From Rhizobium ecuadorense (GTDB lineage Bacteria > Pseudomonadota > Alphaproteobacteria > Rhizobiales > Rhizobiaceae): a stretch of DNA of 64,000 nt. The notes under the pieces were generated by a model that did no database searches, was not told where the DNA came from, and saw only the letters and a list, made by a program, of their open reading frames with translations. The stretch spans positions 1-64,000 of the forward strand of contig NZ_LFIO01001579.1 of the NCBI RefSeq assembly GCF_001187535.1. The letters are read 5' to 3'. The position numbers and the translations under genes were made by a program. Below, in pieces: positions 33,532 through 40,969 of this stretch (the first letter of the stretch is position 1; every line of letters begins with the position of its first letter).

Positions 33532-33571
33532 CAGAGTTGTTACCCATTGGTTGAATGCGGCAACAACTCTG
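33532..33571. repeat. Hairpin between the yiaA-like and aas genes
   Basis: Arms CAGAGTTGTT and AACAACTCTG around a 20-nt loop. No T-run follows on either strand, so it is not a standard terminator; it may protect or partly attenuate the transcript between the genes. Confidence 0.45.
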
Positions 33572-33589
33572 CGCTGTGGTTAAGGAAGA

Positions 33590-33871
33590 TCAATCTTCAT
33601 CGCTACGATTGAACTTGACGAGCAGTTTTTCCGTGCGGGCATCCTCGACCTTGCGGATCAGTTTCTCGGATTCGGCGTTGTCGCGCAGCGTCTTGGTGAT
33701 GTTCACCGTGGTCTGCACCAGCATCAGGATGCCCATGGCGAGATAGCCTTTGCCCCAGAGATCGAGCGGCATCATGTAAAGGCCGAGCGCCAGCATGAAG
33801 GCGGCGGAGCCGAAGGAGATGTAGGAGAAGCTGACCCAGCTGGCGGAGTGTTTCTGGAAACTGTCGTTCAT
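33590..33871 (-). CDS. YiaA/YiaB-family two-helix inner-membrane protein
   Basis: 93 aa with AAGGATC before the ATG. Two membrane helices (SYISFGSAAFMLALGLYMMP and GYLAMGILMLVQTTVNIT) joined by a WGKG turn are diagnostic of the YiaA/B family; a charged cytoplasmic tail follows. Function is unknown, but these proteins often accompany PspA in envelope-stress loci. It lies 43 nt after the PspA gene and about 95 nt before aas, so it is the middle gene of a probable three-gene unit. Confidence 0.85.
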   Translation of the reverse strand: MNDSFQKHSASWVSFSYISFGSAAFMLALGLYMMPLDLWGKGYLAMGILMLVQTTVNITKTLRDNAESEKLIRKVEDARTEKLLVKFNRSDED

Positions 33872-33914
33872 TGCAGTGATCCTTCAATTTTGAGGGGTGA
33901 ATGGTTGGATGAGA

Positions 33915-34601
33915 TCAGGCGCCCGGCGTGATGCGGCTCTTCAGCCGGGCCAGCACGTCATCGGCAGACGAGGTAAGCGGCGCGCCGCAGCCGGCATTGG
34001 CAAGCTTCTCGATGATGCCGGCAGGCCGGGTCGTGCTCTCCATGTCCTTCAGCGCCGCCGCCGTCAGCTCGTTCTGGCTTTGGCGCAGACGCAGCCGCGC
34101 CAAGGTCTCCTCGGCCTCATCGAGGGTGGCGAGACCAGGGCCGGCGACGACGACATCGAGCTTCTGCGCTTGCTCGGTGGCGCGGGCCAGCCGCTCGCCG
34201 CGCTGCAGCTCCTGCAGCCGCGCCTCGGCGGCCCGGACAATGCCCTTCAGCTTGGCAATCGCAGTGGTGAACTGCGCTTGCGCCTTTTCCGATGCATCGC
34301 GCTCGGCTTCGAGAAAGGCGATCGCCTCGGCCGCTTCCCGCGCCAGCCCGTCATTGCCCTTGCTGAGCGCCGCGATGGCGCGGCTCTCCAGATCGGCAAT
34401 GCGGCCGACGATCGTCTGATGCTGCGCCCGCTCCTGCTCGTTCTGGGCGATGGCGACGGCGACGCTGCGGCGCGCCGACTGGATCGCCTGGGCGGCATCG
34501 CGGATCTGCTGGGAAAGCAGTGGCACGGCGTGGCGATCGGCAAAGGCCTGCTCGGCATCATGCGCCCTGCCCCGCAGCAATGTGGAAATCAATTTGAACA
34601 T
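33915..34601 (-). CDS. PspA/IM30-family membrane-stress protein
   Basis: 228 aa, preceded by CCGGAGGAAAGAA. The protein begins with the amphipathic MFKLISTLLRGRAHDAEQAF helix and continues as a coiled coil from residue 30 to about 190 (QQIRDAAQAIQSARRSVAVA, EAAEAIAFLEAERDASEKAQ), the PspA/IM30 pattern. Members assemble on the inner face of a damaged cytoplasmic membrane and preserve the proton gradient. The C-terminal tail resembles the alphaproteobacterial branch rather than E. coli PspA. First gene of the unit, divergent from the TetR gene across three operators. Confidence 0.88.
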   Translation of the reverse strand: MFKLISTLLRGRAHDAEQAFADRHAVPLLSQQIRDAAQAIQSARRSVAVAIAQNEQERAQHQTIVGRIADLESRAIAALSKGNDGLAREAAEAIAFLEAERDASEKAQAQFTTAIAKLKGIVRAAEARLQELQRGERLARATEQAQKLDVVVAGPGLATLDEAEETLARLRLRQSQNELTAAALKDMESTTRPAGIIEKLANAGCGAPLTSSADDVLARLKSRITPGA

Positions 34602-34618
34602 TTCTTTCCTCCGGTTTA

Positions 34619-34690
34619 TGAACGTTGTTCACGAGTGCTGTTATGGCAGAATCATGAACGACGTTCAAGATAAATTTTGAACGTCGTTCA
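34619..34690. promoter_or_regulatory. Three TGAACG-N-CGTTCA operators between pspA-like and tetR genes
   Basis: 13-bp palindromes at 34619-34631 (one mismatch), 34655-34667 (perfect) and 34678-34690 (perfect). They fill the space between the divergent genes. The third ends 22 nt before the TetR start. Multiple identical palindromes here indicate the TetR protein's own binding sites. Confidence 0.85.
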
Positions 34691-34712
34691 AAAAATCGAA
34701 GTGGAATGGTGA

Positions 34713-35327
34713 ATGGCCGGCAGACGAGAAGAAAAACGCGAGGATTTGAAAGCCCGGCTGATCGAGGCAGCGCGCGAGCGCATCGCCCGCGACGGGCTGA
34801 CCAATCTGCGCGCTCGCGACATCACCCAGGACGCCGGCTGCGCGCTCGGCGGCCTCTACACCGTCTTCACCGACCTCGCCGAACTGGTCATCCACGTCAA
34901 CTCGTCGACGCTGAAGGCGTTGGAAGCCAGGCTGACGCTGCCCGAAGCCCGCGACAAAAGCCCGACCGACCGCCTGCGCAACCTCGCCCAGGGCTACCTC
35001 GCCTTCGCCGTCGAGCACCGCAACCTCTGGAAGGCACTGTTCGACCACTTCCCCCCCGAAACCAGCCCGACGCCGCAATGGCACCTCGACGAACACCTCT
35101 TCCTGATGGACGTGATCGCCGAACCGCTCGCCGAACTGCAGCCCGACATGCCCTCCGAAGACCGCGCCATCCGCGCCCGCACCCTCTTCGGCGCCGTGCA
35201 CGGGGTCGTCAGCATCAGCCTCGAAGGCCGGTTCGTGGGATTGCCGCTGGAGCGGCTGGCAAGGGAGGTGGACGAGCTGGTGCAGACGATTGCGGCCGGA
35301 GCGGAGCGGCGGCGGGAGGGAGAATGA
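34713..35327 (+). CDS. TetR-family regulator of the PspA-YiaA-Aas unit
   Basis: 204 aa. N-terminal HTH at residues 12-60 (LIEAARERIARDGLTNLRAR, DITQDAGCALGGLYTVF). The C-terminal domain (FAVEHRNLWKALFDHF, VHGVVSISLEGRFVG) has the WHG-type (TetR_C_33) pattern. It is divergent from pspA with three TGAACG-N-CGTTCA sites between them. It probably represses both itself and the membrane unit until a ligand, perhaps a fatty-acid or lipid derivative, releases it; that ligand guess is inference. Confidence 0.88.
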   Translation: MAGRREEKREDLKARLIEAARERIARDGLTNLRARDITQDAGCALGGLYTVFTDLAELVIHVNSSTLKALEARLTLPEARDKSPTDRLRNLAQGYLAFAVEHRNLWKALFDHFPPETSPTPQWHLDEHLFLMDVIAEPLAELQPDMPSEDRAIRARTLFGAVHGVVSISLEGRFVGLPLERLAREVDELVQTIAAGAERRREGE

Positions 35328-35390
35328 GGATCGCGTTGAGGGGGAGTAGCGCAGGCTGACGACGCTGCCGTTTTCGCTGAGCCCACCCCA

Positions 35391-35430
35391 CTCTCCGTCA
35401 TCCTCGGGCTTGACCCGAGGATCCACGCCC
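35391..35430. repeat. Palindromic intergenic repeat, family A (reverse orientation)
   Basis: CTCCGTCATCCTCGGGCTTG with the arm ACCCGAGGATCC; a reverse copy of the element at 1465-1513. Confidence 0.65.
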
Positions 35431-35487
35431 CTCGCCGATGACGACGACGGGAACCGGCGTCAAGCCGCTGAAATCACCGCGAAAATG

Positions 35488-35626
35488 CCCCTCATCCGGC
35501 TGCCGCCACCTTCTCCCCGCACGCGGGGAGAAGGGGATATGCCGCAACCTCTCGGTCCCTCGCCAACGTCTCGCATGGCACGTCCCCTCGCCCCGTTTTT
35601 ACGGGGAGAGGGTTAGGGTGAGGGGC
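35488..35626. repeat. RIME-like element, family B
   Basis: CCCCTCATCCGGCTGCCGCC start, ACGGGGAGAGGGTTAGGGTG near the end; same plan as 13668-13808. Confidence 0.8.
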
Positions 35627-35698
35627 AAAACCACAGGCAAAACCGCCCCCACATACTAATAGAGTCACACTACCCTCCGCCTCCAGCCAATCCCCTCT

Positions 35699-35744
35699 CC
35701 CCACTCTCCGTCGTCCTCGGGCTTGACCCGAGGACCCACAGCCA
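35699..35744. repeat. Palindromic intergenic repeat, family A (reverse orientation)
   Basis: CTCCGTCGTCCTCGGGCTTG with ACCCGAGGACCC, 40 nt before the SDR start codon. Confidence 0.65.
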
Positions 35745-35786
35745 AGCACTCTAGGCTCATCCACGCCGCACGCGAAAGGAACCCCC

Positions 35787-36566
35787 ATGAGCCGCATCTT
35801 CATCACCGGTTCCACCGATGGCCTCGGCCTAGCAGCCGCCCGCACCCTCATCAGCCAAGGCCACGACGTCGTCCTCCACGCCCGCTCCCGCGAGCGCGCC
35901 GCCGCCATCGCAGACACGTCAACCGCCGCCCTCGGCCTCGTCATCGGCGATCTCGCCAGCGCCGCCGAGACGCGCTCCATCGCCGACCAGGTCAACGCCA
36001 TCGGCCGCATGGACGCCGTCATCCACAATGCCGGCATCTACCTCGAACGCAGCCGCGGCGAAACGCCGGATGGTCACGCCAAGACGCTGGCGGTCAACCT
36101 GCTCGCCCCCTACCTCCTCACCGCCTGGATCACGCGGCCCCACCGCCTGATCTATCTCACGAGCGGCATGCACCGTAGCGGCGCCAGCAGCCTCGACGAT
36201 ATCGACTGGCAGCGGCGGCCATGGAACGCCAGCCAGGCCTATTCGGAAAGCAAGCTCTACATCGCCACCCTCGCCGCCGCCCTCGCCCGCCACTGGCCAG
36301 ATGTTCTGAGCAACGCGGTGGATCCCGGCTGGGTGCCGACCAAGATGGGCGGTGCCGGGGCGCCGGATGATCTGGAGATGGGGCATCTCACGCAGACGTG
36401 GCTGGCGACGAGCGATGATGCTGCGGCCAGGGTCAGCGGCGGGTATTGGTATCATCGGCAGCGGCGGGAGGCGGCGGCGGAGGTTGGTGATGTTGGGTTT
36501 CAGGATGCGATGGTGGAGAAGTTGGTTGACCTCACAGGTGTTCGTCTCTTTGAACGGCACGGCTGA
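35787..36566 (+). CDS. Short-chain dehydrogenase/reductase (SDR)
   Basis: 259 aa, preceded by AAAGGAACCCCC. NAD(P)-binding motif TGSTDGLG (residues 7-14), NAG motif in VIHNAGIY, catalytic Ser in LTSGMH and Tyr/Lys in AYSESKLYIA. It reduces or oxidises a carbonyl/alcohol; substrate unknown. Oddly, codon choice changes around 36310: the first two thirds uses almost only C-ending codons, the last third mostly G- and T-ending codons. A second copy of the last 32 codons lies at 38002-38097 beyond the PLD gene, which suggests recombination in this gene's 3' end. Confidence 0.88.
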   Translation: MSRIFITGSTDGLGLAAARTLISQGHDVVLHARSRERAAAIADTSTAALGLVIGDLASAAETRSIADQVNAIGRMDAVIHNAGIYLERSRGETPDGHAKTLAVNLLAPYLLTAWITRPHRLIYLTSGMHRSGASSLDDIDWQRRPWNASQAYSESKLYIATLAAALARHWPDVLSNAVDPGWVPTKMGGAGAPDDLEMGHLTQTWLATSDDAAARVSGGYWYHRQRREAAAEVGDVGFQDAMVEKLVDLTGVRLFERHG

Positions 36567-36644
36567 GGCGGAGGAGCGACGCCGGCGCTTGAGCAACCGG
36601 CCCGCCCTCACAGAGTTATTTGAGCAGTCGCACAACCCGGTAGA

Positions 36645-37874
36645 CTATGCCGACGTAGCGATCAAGTTTTTATGGATCTTCGGCCATCCAAGCTTGTTCA
36701 GATCCTCCTGTGGGACCATGCCGTGCACCTCCAAAGCCCTCTGTAGCCGCTCGCTCAGCCAAAGCTGCCCTTGGGGCGAGAGTTCAACTGCTGCCTGTTG
36801 TCGATAGGCGTTGTACGGGTTCGTATTCCCCTCACCCCGAGCTTGATTTCGCTGTGTCGAGGTAAATGCATCGGGGCCGAGGGCGCCCATCAATTCATTG
36901 AGGGAGATTCCATTCTCCATCGTTCCCGCGACGAATTCAGCATGATGGACTCGAATGTATCGTGACCATGTCTTCTTCCATGGCCGTTGCGCGATTTCAT
37001 CTGCCGAGGCATCGTCACGTCCAGGCAGGTGTCGCATCCCCGTGGCGCGGCCAAATATCCTGATGTCTGTTGGATCATAGGTCAGCCGGCCTATGAACAT
37101 CACCGCGCCTTCCTTGACTGCTTGGGGTCTCTTAGTGGCCGGATATGCAAGCGCCCAATGACAAAGAGCACTGTCGATTTCATCTCGCGTCGAAAAGGAC
37201 AGAGGAACCCTATTGCTGCCCTCGCCGAGAAACTTCACGAACGCTTGCTCAGCCTGGGGTACCGGAACTGGAACTGGCGGTGCGCCGGAGTAAAGAACCC
37301 CTGTAGCATCGGTGCCGTAATCCGGTAACGTCTCGAGGCGAAAGCGCGGTCCTCCGCTGGCGAGGTGCATCGTGACCGTTTGCTCCCATTCATCCAGCTG
37401 CCTTGCCGTTAAATCTGTTCCGGCGCGCGCCCAGAGTGCATCGAAATAACGAGTAGATGCGGAAATTACTTCTGCATCGTCGGAAACGAGACCGAACTCA
37501 TGGTTTCTGGTCAGCGCGGCCTCCGTCAAGTTGGCAGATGTCACGATTGTGCGCCTAGAACCGAAGACATACACCTTGGCGTGAAGATTCCGAATCCCGC
37601 GCACCTTTGCACCACCGATTAGCAAGCTTCTAATCGCTGCGGTGTCGCTTACTCCTTCCGCGAAGTCTGCAAGATTGAAGCGTGTTATTACCCGCACCGA
37701 CTGAGCGGCATGCGACAAGACGCGCCTGATGGCCTTCTGCTTGAGAAACGGAGATATGACTCTGAGGTTACGAGCTTCGAGCTGGAGTGCCGTGTTTAGC
37801 TCTTCCGCCCATCCTGTATCAACCAGACGCGAAGTCATTGCAGACCGCCGGGCCTGTTCTTCTGAGATATCCAT
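36645..37874 (-). CDS. Phospholipase-D-superfamily protein with a single HKD motif
   Basis: 409 aa from the ATG at 37874 (GGGAGGGG upstream). The HKD motif is NLHAKVYVFGSRRTIVTSAN (His98, Lys100, Asn115), with the downstream Glu126 in TRNHEFGL. Only one motif is present, so two subunits would have to dimerise, as in Nuc and the restriction enzyme BfiI. Residues about 180-409 match no fold I know. Single-HKD proteins of this kind are often nucleases, and this one lies next to a type I restriction system; a defence role is inference. The codons are less GC-biased than neighbours. Confidence 0.78.
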   Translation of the reverse strand: MDISEEQARRSAMTSRLVDTGWAEELNTALQLEARNLRVISPFLKQKAIRRVLSHAAQSVRVITRFNLADFAEGVSDTAAIRSLLIGGAKVRGIRNLHAKVYVFGSRRTIVTSANLTEAALTRNHEFGLVSDDAEVISASTRYFDALWARAGTDLTARQLDEWEQTVTMHLASGGPRFRLETLPDYGTDATGVLYSGAPPVPVPVPQAEQAFVKFLGEGSNRVPLSFSTRDEIDSALCHWALAYPATKRPQAVKEGAVMFIGRLTYDPTDIRIFGRATGMRHLPGRDDASADEIAQRPWKKTWSRYIRVHHAEFVAGTMENGISLNELMGALGPDAFTSTQRNQARGEGNTNPYNAYRQQAAVELSPQGQLWLSERLQRALEVHGMVPQEDLNKLGWPKIHKNLIATSA

Positions 37875-37980
37875 TGCCCCTCCCATTTCTTAGATATGCG
37901 TTCGCCTCATCCTAGATCCCCCGCAGGAAATTTAACAAGCGCATCAATCCTTCCTGGTCATATCACGCCCTTATGATTTC

Positions 37981-38097
37981 GATGTAGGGCATGACCATTC
38001 GATGGCTGCGGAGGTGGGTGAGGTCGGGTTTCGGGCTGCGCTGGCGGAGAAGCTTGCGGGATCGACTGCGGTTCTGCCGTTTGTGGAGCCTCCCTAA
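37981..38097 (+). pseudogene. Displaced copy of an SDR 3' end
   Basis: From 38002 the frame reads MAAEVGEVGFRAALAEKLAG and ends at TAA 38095-38097. Against the end of the SDR at 36566 (AAAEVGDVGFQDAMVEKLVD), 12 of the first 17 residues agree. The upstream part (37981-38001) shows only faint similarity. No start or catalytic part is present, so it is a remnant left when DNA with the PLD gene entered or recombined next to an SDR gene. Confidence 0.7.
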
Positions 38098-38255
38098 GGC
38101 GCAAGACTGGTACGTTCCGCGTAGATCATCCGCCGGGCCAACGCCGTCAGCGGCCATGCAACTGTGAATATACCGACCATCAGACCGACCTCGGTGCTTG
38201 CGCCTCATAATCTCCCGGGTAATGTCTCCCTCACTGATTTGGTGAAGGAATACGC

Positions 38256-39806
38256 ATGCTCACAGGTGAAATTCGCGCGAAGATCGATCAGGTCTGGAAT
38301 GCCTTCTGGGCGGGCGGCATTGCCAATCCGCTCGAAGTAATCGAGCAGATTACTTATCTGCTCTTCATGCGCGGTCTGGACGACATCCAGACGCGCGAGG
38401 AGAACAAGGCCAACATGCTTGGCCGGCCAATCGAGCGGGTGATCTTTCCCGAAGGCGTCTATCGGCAGGATCGGGACGGCAAGGATGTCAACTATCAGGA
38501 GCTGCGCTGGTCGCTGCTTAAAAATGAAGATCCGGCGCGCATGTTCCTGCTGGTGTCGGAATTCGTCTTCCCCTTCTTGCGAGAGATGGCTGAGGCCGGC
38601 ACCGCGCATTCCGAACATATGAAGGGCGCGCGCTTCACCATCCCGACGCCCGGTCTGCTCGCCAAGGTGGTCGACATGCTGGCGGAAATTCCGCTGGAAG
38701 ACCGCGATACCAAGGGCGATCTCTACGAATATATGCTCGGCAAAATCGCCTCGGCCGGCCAGAACGGCCAGTTCCGCACGCCGCGCCATATCATCAAGCT
38801 GATGGTCGAACTCACGAAACCGACGCCGCAGGACGTGATCTGCGATCCGGCGAGCGGCACCTGCGGCTTCCTGGTCGCGGCCGGCGAATATCTGCGCGAG
38901 CACCACAGCAAGCTGTTCATGGATACGTCGATGAATAAGCATTTCCACAACACGATGTTCCACGGCTACGATTTCGACCAGACCATGCTGCGCATCGGCT
39001 CGATGAACATGCAGTTGCATGGCGTCGAGGGCGCCGATATCCGCTACCGGGATTCGCTCTCCTCCAATCATGGCGACGATGCCGACAAATATTCGCTGAT
39101 CCTTGCCAACCCGCCCTTTGCCGGCTCGCTGGATTACGAGACGACCGCCAACGACCTGCTTGCCATCGTCAAGACGAAGAAGACCGAGCTTCTGTTCATG
39201 GCACTGTTCCTGAAGCTTCTGAAGCCCGGTGGCCGCGCGGCGGTGATCGTGCCGGATGGCGTACTGTTCGGCTCGTCGACGGCCCACAAGGCGATCCGCA
39301 AGATGCTGGTCGACGACCACAAGCTCGATGCCATCGTCAAGCTGCCGTCGGGCGTGTTTAGGCCCTATGCCGGCGTCTCCACGGCGATCGTCTTCTTCAC
39401 CAAGACCAATTCCGGCGGCACGGATCACGTCTGGTTCTACGACGTGCAGGCCGACGGCATGAGCCTCGACGACAAGCGCCAGTTGCTGGTGCCGGAGGAA
39501 AAGTTCGGCCCGGTTCCGAAGGAAAAGCTCGGCGACGGCGAGAACGCGAAGAACAACCTGCCGGATGTCGTCGCCCGCTGGGCTGAGCGGAATGGGCGCG
39601 AGCACGATAACCCGCGCACCGGCCAAAGCTTTACGGTGAACCGGGACGAGATCGCCAGGGCCGATTACGACCTGTCGCTCAATCGCTATAAGGAAGTGGT
39701 GCATGAGGCGACGGAACACCGCCCGCCGAAGGAGATCATTGCGGAATTGCTGATGCTGGAGGACGACATTGCCGAGAGCCTGAAAGAGCTGGAGGCGATG
39801 CTGTGA
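38256..39806 (+). CDS. hsdM: Type I restriction-modification methyltransferase subunit
   Basis: 516 aa. N-terminal HsdM helical domain (IRAKIDQVWNAFWAGG, VIEQITYLLFMRGLDDIQTR), then the N6-adenine methylase core with SAM motif CDPASGTCGFLVAA and catalytic NPPF motif (ILANPPFAGSLD, about residue 285). Together with HsdS it makes an M2S methylase that protects the bipartite recognition site, and with HsdR the full restriction complex. Length and motifs are complete. Its stop codon overlaps the GTG of hsdS by 4 nt. The spacer 38098-38255 shows no gene. Confidence 0.95.
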   Translation: MLTGEIRAKIDQVWNAFWAGGIANPLEVIEQITYLLFMRGLDDIQTREENKANMLGRPIERVIFPEGVYRQDRDGKDVNYQELRWSLLKNEDPARMFLLVSEFVFPFLREMAEAGTAHSEHMKGARFTIPTPGLLAKVVDMLAEIPLEDRDTKGDLYEYMLGKIASAGQNGQFRTPRHIIKLMVELTKPTPQDVICDPASGTCGFLVAAGEYLREHHSKLFMDTSMNKHFHNTMFHGYDFDQTMLRIGSMNMQLHGVEGADIRYRDSLSSNHGDDADKYSLILANPPFAGSLDYETTANDLLAIVKTKKTELLFMALFLKLLKPGGRAAVIVPDGVLFGSSTAHKAIRKMLVDDHKLDAIVKLPSGVFRPYAGVSTAIVFFTKTNSGGTDHVWFYDVQADGMSLDDKRQLLVPEEKFGPVPKEKLGDGENAKNNLPDVVARWAERNGREHDNPRTGQSFTVNRDEIARADYDLSLNRYKEVVHEATEHRPPKEIIAELLMLEDDIAESLKELEAML

Positions 39807-40963
39807 GCTGGCAATCTGTAGCTCTGGACGAAGTTGCGACGATTGAGCGGACGGCTATTGATCCAACGTCGTTGGACGGAGAAACGCCATACGTTGGGCT
39901 GGAGCATATCGAGTCTGGCGGTAGGTTGCTCGATATCAAGCCTGTTTCAAATGGCGAGTTAAAAAGCACGAAGTTCGCCTTCGGAACAAAACATATTCTT
40001 TACGGAAAGCTTCGGCCCTATTTGGCAAAAATAGCGCTACCGGAATTTGAAGGCATCTGCAGCACCGACATTCTCCCGATTTTACCGGGGCCTAATCTTG
40101 ATCGTAATTATCTCGGCCACTTTCTCCGCCAACCTTCGATGATCGACTTCGCAGCATCTCGGTCCGAAGGCGCGAATCTTCCTCGGCTTAGCCCTAAAGC
40201 GCTTGCCAAATTCGAAATCCCGCTCCCACCCCTCACCGAGCAGAGGCGGATTGCTGCGATCCTGGATAAGGCCGATCAGCTGCGCCAGAAGCGCCGCCAG
40301 GCCATCGCGCTGCTCGACAGCCTCACCCAGTCGATCTTTCTGGATATGTTCGGCGATGTGGTGAGTAATCCGATGGGCTGGGAAACGCAAACGGTAGAAA
40401 ACTTTTGCGAACTTATCGTTGATTGTGTCAATCGCACTGCGCCTCTGGCGGAGCGCTCCACCGATTTCAAAATGATTCGAACGACGAACGTCAAGAATGG
40501 ACGTCTTTTACTCTCAGAGGTTCGCTACGTTGATGAAGAAACATTTACCAAATGGAACAGGAGAGCCACGCCGCAAATCGGCGACGTGATTTTGACTCGC
40601 GAGGCCCCAGTAGGTGAAGTCGGCATACTAGACGTTCCCGGTAATTTTTTCCTTGGTCAGAGACTAATGCTTTATCGACCCGACCGAAAAAAAATGACTT
40701 CTGAATACATGCTTCGTTCATTTCAATCAAAATTCTTGTCGGAGCAGTTTAGACAAGGCTCATCGGGCTCGACCGTGAAACATCTGCCACTCCCAGCCTG
40801 CCGATCGTTTGCATTCAGAGTCCCGCCAATCGAAATTCAACAACAGTTCTCCAAACGGGTAGCATCAATAAAACGCAGCCTAGGCGCGATCGAGGTCATG
40901 ACTTTGAGAATGGATGAGGTATTCTCCTCCTTCCAGCACCGCGCCTTCTCCGGTCAGCTCTGA
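39803..40963 (+). CDS. hsdS: Type I restriction-modification specificity subunit
   Basis: 386 aa from a GTG overlapping the hsdM stop (GTGA). Two target-recognition domains flank the conserved spacer: TRD1 residues 1-140; central coiled region with PLPPLTEQRRIAAILDKADQ and LDSLTQSIFLDMF; TRD2 residues about 195-340; second spacer at the end (VPPIEIQQQFSKRVASIKRS). The TRDs are clearly more AT-rich than hsdM and hsdR, which is usual for recombining specificity domains. The recognised DNA sequence cannot be read from the protein. Confidence 0.93.
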   Translation: MSWQSVALDEVATIERTAIDPTSLDGETPYVGLEHIESGGRLLDIKPVSNGELKSTKFAFGTKHILYGKLRPYLAKIALPEFEGICSTDILPILPGPNLDRNYLGHFLRQPSMIDFAASRSEGANLPRLSPKALAKFEIPLPPLTEQRRIAAILDKADQLRQKRRQAIALLDSLTQSIFLDMFGDVVSNPMGWETQTVENFCELIVDCVNRTAPLAERSTDFKMIRTTNVKNGRLLLSEVRYVDEETFTKWNRRATPQIGDVILTREAPVGEVGILDVPGNFFLGQRLMLYRPDRKKMTSEYMLRSFQSKFLSEQFRQGSSGSTVKHLPLPACRSFAFRVPPIEIQQQFSKRVASIKRSLGAIEVMTLRMDEVFSSFQHRAFSGQL

Positions 40964-40969
40964 GGCTCC

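Noticed and set aside
36645-36807. A plus-strand extension of the SDR gene into the PLD region.
   Set aside because: The SDR frame stops at 36566, and the later plus-strand frame is a shadow of the PLD gene's 3' end.
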